The position numbers and the translations under genes were made by a program. Of a stretch of DNA of 64,000 nt, positions 34,941 through 48,059 are shown one piece after another. This DNA is from Panax quinquefolius. Taxonomy: Eukaryota; Streptophyta; Magnoliopsida; Apiales; Araliaceae. Under the pieces are notes generated by a model, which worked only from the letters and a program-made list of their open reading frames with translations, did not search any database and was not told the DNA's origin. The stretch is taken from positions 80,157,135-80,221,134 of the forward strand of contig CM035166.1 of the NCBI GenBank assembly GCA_020205615.1. Reading direction: 5' to 3'. Every line of letters begins with the position of its first letter. Position 1 is the first letter of the stretch.

Positions 34941-37900
34941 AGATTGATAATACAAAAATAATATTTGATGATGCTAAATCTCTCAAGTGTATATTTTTGG
35001 TTTGTTCCTCGACTGAATTTTGTGAAATTAAGTTCGAAATTGCGAGTTCGACTGGTTAAACCTGGAATCGCTGTCGTTCAAACCCAATGACTTGTTGAAT
35101 GAACCTATCAGCTCGGTGAACCAGTGTCGAGCCACGGTTTTAAGCCGTTTATTAGTAACTTTAGTATAAAATCTAAAAATAAAAAAATTCAAATTATGAT
35201 TGTGACGTATGTGATAGGTATGAATTAAAAAATGTTCTACTTTAATTTATTCTATCTTATCACATATAATTTTACGTTCGTCGTAATTCAACTTAGTCAA
35301 ATATTTGTTGAGCATACATATTCATGTGATAGGTAAGAATTAAAAAAGGTATCCAACTTGGTCAAATATTTGTCGAACATACATATACATGTCACAGGTA
35401 GAAATTAAGAAAGACATCACTTTAATTTATGTTATTTTATCACATGCACTTTCACGTTCATCGTAATCCAACATCATCAACAAAAAAAAAACAAAGGCAT
35501 GATCAAGTCGCTGCTCATCGTTACTCCACCATCTTCATTGCTCTCGCAGACTATTATCTTGCCATCATCATATACCCCAATTTGGTCAACTTCCCAATTT
35601 GGTCAACTTTTTGCTCCAACTTACATTAAGGGTGTGTTTGTAAATTTTTATTTGAGGTGAGGGTGGGGAAGGAAAGTGAAAATAATTAAAATTCTTTCAA
35701 ATCCTATGTTTGTGAGTTTTTTTAGAGAGGAATGCATGGAAGGGATTTAGAGGTAAAATTGATTTATTTTTGGCTCAAAATTTTCCCCTCAAAAGTGGAA
35801 GGATTTGGAGGGATGGGAAAGGATGACAAAATGAAATATTTTATATTACCAAAAATAACCTTATACAATAAATGATATGATAATCTTGTCCCTAATTATT
35901 ATAACTCTAAAATTTTAAAATTACAAATTTCCTCTTTCACCCCGCCCCGCCCCTACACTATAATTGGGGGATCCGGTTAGCATGAAGTTGATTTTTTTGT
36001 AAGTTGGTCAATTGACCAATAGAATCTTGACACATGTAGCCTAGAAATGCTAACTTTGCGTGTCAAGACTCTATCAATTAATCAATTAACTTATCCAAAA
36101 ATATGCTAACCAATTCCATAATTGGGAATAAACTAAAGCCGACTAGATAATATTGTTTGATTTTTGCAGAGGAGCTTCAAAAATAGTGTCATCAAACACC
36201 TCTGTGCGCATGAATGCTAGTATTTGTTTTTATATCATTACAGAATATCCAGTATTTTGGTAAGTAATAGGAAAGAAAAGAATAACTGAAATTGCTTAGT
36301 TTATATTTTGCTCCAAATCTCTTACCTTGTAAGTCAGTAGTAGAAAGAAGCCACTTTATTAAGTATGGGATGCTTGTAGTTTTGAATTTTTACGTTTGAC
36401 ACTTTTTACTCACATACATAATTTCTCATTGCAGTATCTCAAGGACAAGGCTCGGGTAAAAGATGCAGTGAAGTTGAAGAAGGTATAGTTTTAATGTTTT
36501 TATGTTTTGAGACAATAATTCAGGTAAAGAAGTTATATAAACTATATTTTCATATTACCCTTTCGTCAACTTGGACTATTGAACAAAGAGATGTATTTGT
36601 TCCACGATAACACAACTTTCAAGTAAATATTGAATTAGAAACATGCACTACTGACTAAACCTAAATTAACAGGTTCATTAGTTTTTGCTTGCTTCTAGTG
36701 ATCTATTTTGTGGATTTTGTCTTACTGCTCTTTTCTGGCCATGTTGAGTATCCCTAACCAACGAGATTTCTGTATTTAAATTTAAATATTTATTGAATTA
36801 AATAAATATTTTTGTTGGTTCTAATTATTGAGTTAAATAAATATTTGATGGAAGTGTTGCATATTAATTTCATTAAATGTAATATATTAATTAAATTAAT
36901 GTTGGATAATTTTATAGTTCGAAGTTTGTATTTAATTGGATAATTAAATTAAATGAGTTGTTAAATAATTATAATATTGTTCCAATTAAATTTAATAATT
37001 AATTGGAGATTTAATAATTTGCTAAAGAGAATTATAATTAATAAAGAAGAGATATAATTATGTGGTAAATTAAAGTGATTTAATGAATTAATATTAAATT
37101 TAGTTTAATTGAATTTAAATATTAGAATTGATGAATTAAAGTGTGACATTTTGTACCATATAATAATAAGAAAATAAAAATAAATTAAAGAGAGTTTTAA
37201 AGACTTAACCAAACACGACCTTAAGAACACGTGAGCAGTTGAAGTCATAATGCGCTTAACTGATACCCATGTTTATATCAGTTATATTATACATAATATT
37301 TTCATAAGTCTCATTTGCTAAGTCTGAGAATTCAAAGAACAGAGAGAATTGAGAGTGTGAAAATTGAGAGGAAAGTCTGAAAATCTAAGGAGGAGGAGAA
37401 GGAATCAAAGTTATTCTACATCATCTTTGCTTAATCTAAACAAGAAATCAAAGGTAAATTCTTATTTTTAAGCTTTAGTTTGTGTTCCTGAGTTTTCATA
37501 GAAAACTTGATTTTGTTGTTTAGATTGATGAGATGTGGTTGGTATATGTGTTATTAGATGTTATAATCTGTTTTATCATCTAGAAACGATTTTGATATGT
37601 TTTGATTCATGAAATCATGTTTTACAAAAGAAGTTACAGTTTTGTTATAATACGTATACAAAAAGGCTGATTTAGAGTTAAAATTGATGCATGCTTGAAT
37701 CATGATGTAATCTGTTAATTGATAGTTGTTATTGTTGATACATTCAAATACGAAAATAATGTGAGTTATATGGACTGATTTGGTAGAGAAACGAAATCAT
37801 GGGGATTAAATTCGCTAAACATGTCAAAAAAATTGAGTTTTAAGCAAGAACATGAAATTTAAGGGTCTAAATTTGGTTGTTGTTGTTGTTGTAATCAGTA

Positions 37901-38463
37901 TATGCATGCTTGGTGTTATTTTTGTAAAGTCTATATAATCTGGGTATGTTAAATTTGTTGTTTGAATATAAAATTCGTGGGTTTTGGGAGAATAACTGTG
38001 TAGGAAAGCAGTTGTTGCAGTTCTTGTCTATACACCAAAGACAAATGTCTTAGATGCCAAATATAAAGAACAACGCAATTGCAAGGCTTCAAAGACAATC
38101 ATGCTTAGATTTAAGGTTAAGGACAACTGTCGTCCCCTGACAGAGTCTATTTTGGTTTTCTTTATTTTATGTCCATAGTATGTTAATGTAACTTAGTCTA
38201 ATGAACATGATAATGTGTTGGACATGTAATAAGATGTTATATTAGATTGTTAACTTACATGTGGTGAATATACATGATGATTTGACAAGTTGTATAAGTG
38301 CTAAAACTTAATGTTCATGAGAAGATGTAATGTTGTTTGAACTTAAGATTTGAGATGTCAGTCTTGTAATATGTGATTGATGGGAACGAGCAGGACTTAC
38401 ACTACGTTAACAATTTTAACTAAAGTAAGAATTAAACTTATCAGATTAATGATTAAGGTTGCT
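34938..38463. other. Intergenic DNA, mostly AT-rich, with an isolated exon-like block
   Basis: No gene could be assembled. An exon-like block lies at 36435-36482. 36770-37140 is rich in TTAAATTAA-type sequence. 37142 onward (TGTGACATTTTGTACC) may begin an LTR-like unit whose end is near 42253, but no duplication supports this. Confidence 0.4.
36435..36482 (+). other. Isolated exon-like block, unidentified
   Basis: Sixteen codons (YLKDKARVKDAVKLKK) lie between an acceptor CATTGCAG and a donor AAG|GTATAG, all in one open frame. The composition (GC and Lys/Asp/Arg rich) contrasts with the AT-rich surroundings. A second candidate begins after TTTTTGCAG near 36172. Gene of origin unknown; could be a relic or captured exon. 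Confidence 0.35.
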
Positions 38464-41064
38464 TGTGACGCACCCAAAATAGGTATACATCACCCATCTT
38501 GAGTCGTTAAATACATGGTACACATAATTTAAATACAAACTTCTTTGATACAGTACGATAAAACGTAGCTGAGAGTTTCAACACGGATAATGTCTCGTAG
38601 AGAGTATACAAACTCAAATAAAGTCTGCATTACAATTATTATCATACTATTTCACATAATAGTGAGGACTACTATAGCCACCTATTTGGACCGTCACTCT
38701 GTTCCCCGACTAGTCCCAACTATATTCTCATTTCCTGAAGAGAACAATGAAAGCAAAGGGTGAGCTCAACTAGCCCAGTAAAGAATATTATGACTAAGAT
38801 AATCCAGAATAAATTATCGTTAGCCTTCAACAGTGTTAAACTGATAGAATATAATAGACAACAAGTTTATCTGCAGCGGAATAAACAATCCATTAGAAGA
38901 GTCAAGTAGAGCATGATATCTAATATCTTCTATGATTTAAAAGTTTATAATAAATTTTATCGCTGAGACTCAGCTTAACAAATAATCCACATCACTAAAT
39001 TATCCATGCACTACGAGCCAAAGATATTCATTATTATCTCCAATGGTCATGATCGTGTCAACAACTGTCCATCAATGCATTACGGGCCAATGAAGATTTT
39101 TACCACATCACTTGTAACATTACGGGTCATGATTATACCGAATGATCCCTGATCATAATCATACCAATAACCAGTCCATCAATGCACTACGGGCCAAAGA
39201 TGACTTTCATAACAATATAAATATGAGGATGATGGCAATGATATAAGAATTCAATTAAATGAAAGCAAATGATAAATTCTAAAGATTTATAATTTAATTT
39301 ATCCAAAATTTAATAATGTCCAAATTCTTAACATGATACTGCTTTGTGGAGTAAAATTCAAGAATAATATTGTATCAAAAATGATTTGGACCGAAAAGAA
39401 ATCAATTTTTATCATGAATAGTACCCCGGGTGAATAGTACCTGAGTGAATAGTACCCCGTAAATAGTACTTCGGGAATAGTACCCCGTGAATAGTACTCT
39501 GGCATGAAAAGGTTAAAACTTATCAAGAATGCTCAGAATAATACTTTTTATGAAAAGATACTGGATGAAACGCAAATATCAAGGATATTCTACTAATTTC
39601 AGGAATTATAGAAACAATACTTACCATAGTAAGTTTAAATTTAGGATTATGAAATGAAATAATATCCCTTCCATACTATGGAGTATGAAAGAAAATAATA
39701 TTTCTTACGAGTATTGAAATAAAATAATATTCTTTACCTTAGTAGAAACTAGGTTTGACTGGAATATCAGATATTATTCTAAGAAAATCTTGCAGAAAAC
39801 TACGCTCAAAGTATTCTTATACTAAAAAAAAATACTCACAATACTATAGTAAAAATGCTTGAGATTTTTGGTGTGATTTAGGATGGAGGGTTGCCCTCCT
39901 TTTATAGTGCAATACAGAAGAAGAAAACCAAATGCTGCCTAACTTTTCTTGCCAAACTTTTATTTCTTCAATCATGCCTAACCTTTCCTTTTCATTCACT
40001 GCCTAATCTCTTATTTTTCCAATAGGTGAGGCCCACAAGCTTTTGAAAATAAAGGATTGTAGGAGACTTGATGCCATCCACCAAAAAGGACAAATAATAT
40101 ATACGCAGGAAAACTTATTCCGTCCACCAATAGGAGAAGTGCACGGGAAGTTTTCCAATTCAAATTGTTAACCTCCGCTCCACCTTTATTCACATGCTAA
40201 AAAAATTATATATTATTATAAAAATATTTTCATTTAAATTATAAAAATTTGTAATATTATAATAATATATTTGAATAAATATTTTATCGGAGAAGATAAT
40301 TGCCAAACTTTTAACAAATAATTCGTGCTAAAATCCTTCATTTATATCAAAATTGAACCAATATCCACCACATAATAATTAATATTATAAGCTCACAATA
40401 TCAACAACCAGATCATTCCCAAGAAAGAGGGGGCTTTTCGATAAGGATTTATCCTTATTGGCGCGCAATTAGATGACCAAACCCCTTTTCTCGACAGAAT
40501 TTTCTAGACATTGTTAATAATGCTAACTAATAATATGAATAATTGTGTCGTGCCAATTATTGATTTAATTATGTAAAATATCGTGCAGTTGGTACTGTGA
40601 CAATAATTGAATCAATAATATAAGAGACTGTGCAACAATTACTGTGATAATTATTGAATAAAACTGAGTGGCTTCTCATGTAAGCATCAATAATCAAAGG
40701 CACTGTACAATACCGCATGCTATTATGCAACCACACGTATTACTGTACTTTTATCAACGAGTATTTCAACAATAAACGGTAAAATTTTTACAGTTATTTT
40801 TATAAAAAGATATTTCTGTCGTTTTCTAACTCTGAAAATAATTTCGTTGTGGGGTCCACTTATGATTGTGTCAGTAAATCGTTTAATATTCCCTGATAAA
40901 ACGAATATTCCCCGACCAATCGAATATTTTATGATAACTTGCTTACTTTACAAAATTTGTAAATATTACCCATAACTATATCATTATATCAAATCCACAC
41001 CATAATATTCAAAAATAATATTAGAGAAAAATTAACATTTATTCATAAAAGTTGGGGTCTTACA
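38464..41064 (-). mobile_element. Tekay-family solo LTR
   Basis: 2601 bp, same family as 10569-13465, in reverse. It starts TGTGACGCACCC and ends GGTCTTACA, and is flanked by a perfect 5-bp duplication TTGCT (38459-38463 and 41065-41069). No internal sequence remains, so the element was lost by LTR-LTR recombination. It keeps the TATA box (TATAAAAGG, minus strand, 39906-39898) and the ACTATTCAC motif array (39413-39500). Confidence 0.9.
39898..39906 (-). promoter_or_regulatory. TATA box of the solo LTR
   Basis: TATAAAAGG on the minus strand, at the position equivalent to TATAAATAG in the full element. The solo LTR therefore still holds a promoter pointing towards lower coordinates. Confidence 0.5.
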
Positions 41065-42343
41065 TTGCTAATTGGTGTTGTGATTAAAAACAATATGTGT
41101 AGGATATTTGGAGAACGTAAGTTGTGAGTATTTAGCTTACACACGAGGCAAGTTTCTGAACTCAAATCTTTATTTGAGCAAGTTCTCTTATCCAATTCTA
41201 TATAGAGCAAGTTCTTTAACTCCTATTATTATATTGAGCAAGTTCCTTATCCTATCTTGATTATGCTTATGCAAGTGTTTATCTCTAATCTTTTTTTGAA
41301 CAAGTTCCTAACTCTTGTTCCTAATTATTCAAAGCCTAAATTGTTCAAGTTCATGATTCCAAATTAGACGTTCTAACTCTTTTGAAATAATACTTTGGTT
41401 ATACAATGTCTATTCAATTGTATATTGTTGAGATTCAACCTTTGGATTAATATTGTTGTGCAATCATATTATTGTATAAACTCTTATATGGCTAGTGAAC
41501 CCTTATTGAATCGTCTAGTCCATAGCCAATGAGCATTCTAAATTCTAAAAATGTTATTGAAGCTAATCCAAACCAAACTTCTTTTGGTGCAAACTCTTAT
41601 GTCAAAATTGAGACGAATAACCCTAATATAGGGGATTATATTACCCGATAACATTAAGATGTTTGTGCACAATACATGGTACGAAGGGCTGATCCCCCGG
41701 AGTACGAGTAAGATGGTCCATATAATCTATTTGACTGTTAAAGGTTACAGTAGAGATACATGTTAACCTGAGACATAATTCATGGTATTGCGACCCTCAG
41801 ATGTACTTTTGGTCTTGTAATCTATTCTTGATTCAAAAGTCGAATTTTCTATCATTAAGAATTCATTGATTACTCTTATGATTATTACTATTATTATTTT
41901 TATACTTGTGGGTAATTGTTTGCTCTCTTGCATAATAACATTGCAGCTAAGGTTGAAAGAATTGACGAGCCGTCCACTAGTAAGGGCAATGACAAGATAA
42001 ACAAGTGATGAAGACTTGTTAATTGTTATTTGTAAATGTGTATGTATAAGACTTATTTAATTATGTTATGTTTCCGCATTTGATGTATTTAAGGTTAGAC
42101 AACCTAGGATTTAGTTATGATGTTATAACCCTTTAATGGGAGGATTTCTATTTAAGTTATGAGTTTCGTTTATATTCTTATTTATGGGTAGTTAGAGGTG
42201 ATTGTTTTGGACAACGAACACCAAATCCCGCAGGAATGAAGTACCAAAATTTGGGGGTGTCACAGTAACCCAAATTGGGGATAAAAAATATCTTTGTCCT
42301 TAAGAATGCGGATTTAGCGATTCAACAGTCTCCGCATCAATGT
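41065..42343. other. Intergenic DNA with an LTR-like end
   Basis: No gene. GAGCAAGTTCT-type motifs repeat at 41175-41250. The string TTTGGGGGTGTCACA at 42239-42253 looks like a gypsy LTR terminus and could be the right end of a larger, older LTR interrupted by the solo LTR. Confidence 0.35.
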
Positions 42344-42471
42344 TGTTGGTTATGCTCCAAAATTTATGATTTTTACATAGTCCCATATCATCTATTTTGA
42401 AAACTTTCCTTGTGTATATTAGTACATGTTGGCTTGGGTTTAGTAACATGGTTGAGGAAATAGGGATGGGC
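42344..42471 (+). repeat. 5' LTR of copia A, first part
   Basis: 128 bp nearly identical to 56834-56961. It ends TGGGC, the duplication of copia B. Confidence 0.88.
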
Positions 42472-44346
42472 TGTTAGGTTTGTAATATTCATGAACGCAA
42501 TCAAATTGCAAAAATAAGCGGAAACGTGTAAAATCAGAGTTTAAAAAATTTACAAACCATATACCCGGATCACCCTTTATGCACAATTATTAATTAAACG
42601 AAAAGATAAAGAATAAAATCATACCCTTGAAGATCGAGCTTCCTCAGGTACAAGTTCACCTCCAAATCCTTTCGCGTTAAACTTGAATCCACCGGGTTTG
42701 TTCCTTCCTTTGATCAACGTTAGCCACCCAAGTGTTTGGCCTCTAGAGGTGATCCACCAAGAAAGAAAAAGGATTCAAGAAGATGGGTGGTTGGCTAAAC
42801 CCTAGTTTTTCTATCTCTATAGAAAAGAGCGTACTCTCCAACTATTGGAAATATTACGTATGTTGAAAAAGTCAACCACCCCACCACCCATAATAAGATT
42901 CCTCTTATTTATAGATGTGGGCAACCCACCTTAACAATTAAGGAATTGGGATTTATTTAATTAATTAAATTCTTTTAATTAATTAAGCTCCCTTATTTTA
43001 TTAGGGATAATTAATTAAACTCTTTTAATTAATTTAACCTCCTAATCCTATTAAGAATAAATGAGAGTACTTATATTTAATTAATTCCTAAACTCTTTTA
43101 GAAATTAAAATAATAATAATTGTAATAATATTAATAAGACTCCTCTTATTAATTTATATTTAATATTTCTAAAATATTAAATAATAAATATTAAGCTATT
43201 TAATTTATTCAATCACCATAGATTAAATTAAATATACTTAACATATTATTACGATTATGCCATTAACTTCTTAAATAATTATTCTTCCTTTTATGGTGTG
43301 ACCCTTTGGGTTCTCCATATTAAACCGGGTTGTGAATAAATCAATTAGAACAATTCTAATCTTATTTAAATAAATAAATTAAACGATTAATCTATTTAAA
43401 TAAATAATATTTATTCTGAATAGGGATAAGCCTCCCCTAGCGATCAACGACTTTCCGGATAATATAGATTTCAACATTAATCATAAAAGAACCTTTGAGT
43501 AAATAGTTATCGTGACAATTCAATCCTTCCACCATACAATGTCCCAATTAAATATAAGACATGGAATTACCATCAAGTCTTATTTTATTTAATTATATGT
43601 ATTTCGATCCTTAAATGCACAACTCAAATAATGCAAATTAGAAACTCCTTTCTAATTTCATTCATTAACCAAGGACTCTTTGGGTTGTCATTTATCGAAT
43701 CACATAGACATTTCTCTTCTTTAATAGAAGTGGTAGATTCTTTATTGATCATACATTATCTCCATGTACAACTTATTATACCCAAGCATACCTTTGATAT
43801 ACCCTAAGGGTCTTAAGGAATAAGTTAAAGTATAACTCATCATACACAAGATACTATGATGATCTCAAGTCCAAGGATCACTTGTACTTACTATCACTAC
43901 AGAATTCCTATTGACAGCAAGTAAAACTCCATTAGGTATTCCTTAGCGAGCCACGCTCAATGAACTTATTCTTTAATAAGCATCTACATACTTGCTTTAG
44001 TGTCTCCACACAAATGATCATGAGATCAATCATCCTCATCCAACGAGCAAGCAACGTATGTACCAATCTATCCTGATTCACTAATCCCCAATTTAGTAAT
44101 CCAATGATTGGGAACTATTTTAGTTTTAAGCTTTCTAAGAATTTAGATCTCATTAGAATGATCATCATCATTATTCTAAAAGCATTGCTTAAAACTATGG
44201 GTTTATCACATATTATAAAACAAAGATCATGTAGATAATTAAAAGCCTTTAATAAATTAATATTTTTTATTAATAAATGAATAAGATTGTTACAAAATAT
44301 ATGCTTTATCATCAAACATGATTGGCTTGTGTGCATACTACTTTCA
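42472..44346 (-). repeat. 3' LTR of copia B
   Basis: 1875 bp ending ACTACTTTCA. Rich in AATTAATTAAACTCTTTTAA-type hairpins at 42955-43160. Confidence 0.9.
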
Positions 44347-44359
44347 ATCTCCCACTTGC
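44347..44359 (-). other. Polypurine tract of copia B
   Basis: Minus strand GCAAGTGGGAGAT next to the LTR, a typical copia plus-strand primer. Confidence 0.75.
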
Positions 44360-47350
44360 ACTAAAGCCAATCGTCATGGTATCTCATACTCTTCTTCTCT
44401 AAGTGACGATTATCCTGCACATTGGATAAGCTTTAGTTAATGGATATGTAATGTTGTTCTTGAGAGTCCACTATCTCTATAGTGATTTCCCATCTTTCAA
44501 TGATTCTAATAATCAAATGAAAGTGCTACAACACATGTTTAGATCTAAGATGAGACTTAGGAACTATTCCTAGTTACAGAATGAACTTTTAATCCAAACA
44601 ATCAACTTGCGACTTCATTTATAGCTATATACTTTGTTTTTATCACTAAACCAAAGAACTCTTTCTTTGCTTGGATCCTTTCCAATTCAACGCACCACTT
44701 GCTTCAAGATAACGCTTTACCTTAAAGTGGATTTTTCATCATCTTAGTCCATGCGAAAAACTTGAGTCTGTTAAGCCCTCTAGTTTTAATTCGCACCCAC
44801 CATGTATGCTCACATCCTTAGTGCCAAGTAAGAACTTTAAGATGTTTTCACCGACTCATAGTGAACTTCTCCATAATATGACCGATCAACATCGTGTCTC
44901 GTATATTTCATTGCATACATGATAGTCACTCATGCGACCTCTCTTTTCGTGAGTCTGTGGGGACTATTAAGAGATACACTCCATAGCTCATCTACATGAG
45001 ACATCTCTTGAGTTTACCATGCTAAACGACTTTAGCATCAAATGAATATCGTTCCTTGGGTTAAGTTTCAGCATCCTCTTAAATCTATCTATATAGATTT
45101 ATATCCCCAATTAAGATACTCTTCCAAATCATTCATGGAGGAATGTTTAGACAACTTTATCTTTACCGATTGTAGCATTGGTATGTTATTCCTCATCCGT
45201 AGTATATCAACATATAATACTAGAAATTTCACGACGCCCCCAATCGACCCTTTTGTACACACTAGAACTCTTACCTCATCGTATGTAATCGGATCATCAT
45301 CTTCTATGATGTGTACCTCATCATCATCATCTATGATGAATCCATACCTCCTAGGTATCTTGATGTGACTATTCCGATTACGATTCGGTTGTGGTGGTAT
45401 AAATAGGTCTATCTATAGTTCCTCTTATTTGATTTATAGTGTTTTGTGGTTCTTGAACTCTTCAAGATCTATTATCCTCCACTAGCCCCTTCAATAATAA
45501 ACACATTTATCTTAGAAGCGTGTTTCGCAACAAACACCTTTTGCTAAGTTGGATTATAGAACATATACCCTAAACTTACTTTAGGATGTCCCACAAATTG
45601 TACTTGTCAAATCTTGTCCCAAGCTTATCCTTTGAAACCTTTTCACATAAGTTGGACAACCCCTTATCTTAACATACTTAAGATTAGGAATCCTCCCTGT
45701 CCATAACTTTTATGGAGTCTTGGGGCCGGATTTAGAGATTACCTTTTCGTAGATATGCAGCCATTTCTACGACATGATCCTAGAAGGATACTGGAATGTC
45801 GGTAAAATTATTATGGACCGCACCATGTCTAACAAGGTACGATTTTTCATTCAGATACATCAATCAATTATTGCGTATCAGGATGTGTCCATTATGAGAA
45901 AACCATTTGAGATGATCTAGAAACTTATTGCACAAGTATTTATTCCTTGATTTAATCAAAGAATCTTAATACTTTGCCAATTTGTTTCATTTCTGAATTG
46001 TTTGAACCTTTCAAATAATTCACACTTGTATTTTAGCAAATACACACATTCAACTCTTTGAATGATCATCTCCTTTTCTTATACTAATTTGTTCAATTTG
46101 CAAAATTATTTTCATGTAAGTCAAGTATACAAAATTTATTAAGTAATATTCCAGTTCTATACAAAACATTATTATTATAAATAGAATAACAATTGTTCTT
46201 AATTATAATACCAAAGATTTCATTGTCCAACAATAAAATGGAAATAATATTTTTAACAAGAACTAGAATACAATAACAACTTATTGACTTAATAGATTTG
46301 TCCGTAGGCATTGCTAAACTATAAGTTTCTATGGCTAATATGGCAACCTTTGCTACATTTCCCGCACATAGAATTACTTATATTTGTTTAGCTTTCTACT
46401 TCTGCTTGATCCCTTCATAAATCTATATTTATGATAACCAAAGTCGGTATCCAATACCCAAGTAGAACCTCGACTTAAAGAAAATTTATTTCAATCATGA
46501 ACAAAACTCGTATTATAAATCCAAACTTCACTAAGCTTCTTTGGTTAGCCTCTCGCAAGATGCTTCTCGCATTTCTTTCCAAAGGTCCAAAGCTTATTGT
46601 AGTGGAAGCAAACTCCTTTGCTATCCGTATCAGTTTTGCTCTTATTATCCTTTGTTTACGCCTTTCTATTTACCTTCTTTGAATCGTTCTTCTTTTCAGA
46701 AGATCCTTTGGCCCCTACTAGTAAGACATGGTCTTTCTTGGTTGGAAAGTGACTCTCATCATTTTTCAACATGTTAAGCAAATCAACGAAGCTGATATCT
46801 AGCTTGTTTATATGAAAAATTCACAACAATTGTGAAAGGAGTTCGGGAGTGAGTGCAAGATCAAATCTTGGCTCAACTCTCCATCCATGACAAAACCAAT
46901 TTGTCCTAATTGATCAATCAAATTGATTATGTTAAGAACTTTTTGTCTGCATTTATATAGTGCCATTGGCCAGTCTAGATCGGAAGAGCTCCTAAGATAT
47001 CTGATATCTATCAGTCCTACTATCCTCACCATCAACTACTTGATGTGCAGGAATATAGTAGGAGCATCCATAGTTTCATGTCGACGTTGAAGCTCGTTAC
47101 TTTCGTGGATGCGAGCATGATGCATTGAGCCAATCAGTGCATCATCTTGCCACTTTCTAAAAGTAGCAATCTCTTCCTCATAGGCATTGTCTGCAACCAT
47201 TGCAGGGATAGGCGTATTAAAGACATAAGATAGCTTTTCAGCTATGAGAACTATTCTCAAATTCCTTAACCAATCCGTTTAATATGGTTTGGTTAAATAA
47301 CATCTAATATGTTTCGCAGTGATAGTAATTTAGACATTGTAAAAATCTGT
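44347..47350 (-). pseudogene. gag-pol relic of copia B, reverse transcriptase largely missing
   Basis: From right to left on the minus strand: gag (RIVLIAEKLSYVFNTPIP, FRKWQDDALIG, LGFVMDGELSQDLILHSLP, 47260-46830), a degenerate zinc knuckle near 46360, a protease-like LDTDFGYHKY at about 46440, integrase C-terminal traces (45600-45880), then directly RNase H-side traces (about 45060-44400). Little or nothing of the reverse transcriptase palm is recognisable. Many stops and frameshifts. This copy could not make its own replication proteins. Confidence 0.7.
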
Positions 47351-47981
47351 AAATGAATATGTAATTAACAACATTTTAACATACATTCTTTTATTAATTA
47401 CCAAAATAAATTAGGTCTTGTTTTAAATTGGTATCTCCCACTATTTTCTTCAAACTATATTACCTCACTTATATAGTTCGCAAAAATCTAATTAAAGATT
47501 TGCTAGTGAGAATAAGGATCCCATTTTAAATGTATATAGCCTTGTGGTGACACAACAAACTATATATAAATAAATAGGTAGACAACTTTTGTCAATTACA
47601 TCAACTATACAACTCTTTTTATTTTGCCTCTTAGATTATTTTGATCAAGTGGTGGCACATCCAATCAAAATTATCCAAGTTAAGTCCGACCTAGCACTCC
47701 ATATATTCAAAAAGAAAAATATCATCCTTGTGGTGACACAACAAAACAATATTGTTCAATTTTCTTTATAAGCATCAAATGTGATAAATTAATATCTTAA
47801 ATACTTAATACTTGCCTTGTGGTGACACAACAAACTCATATTAAATATTTAATACTCTATTAATTTTATCATGCTAGAAGGCTGACGCTCGATATTCCAA
47901 ATATCTTTGAACGCTTAGGACTTAATATAAAAAATTGAGGGTTTTGTTATTAATTTATCTCATCTTGTTTAGCGCATGCAT

Positions 47982-48059
<78 letters not shown>

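Noticed and set aside
37142..42253. Possible large LTR (TGTGACATTTTG to GGGGGTGTCACA) enclosing the solo LTR
   Set aside because: The flanking 5-mers (TAAAG and GTAAC) do not match, and no second copy is present to confirm the borders.
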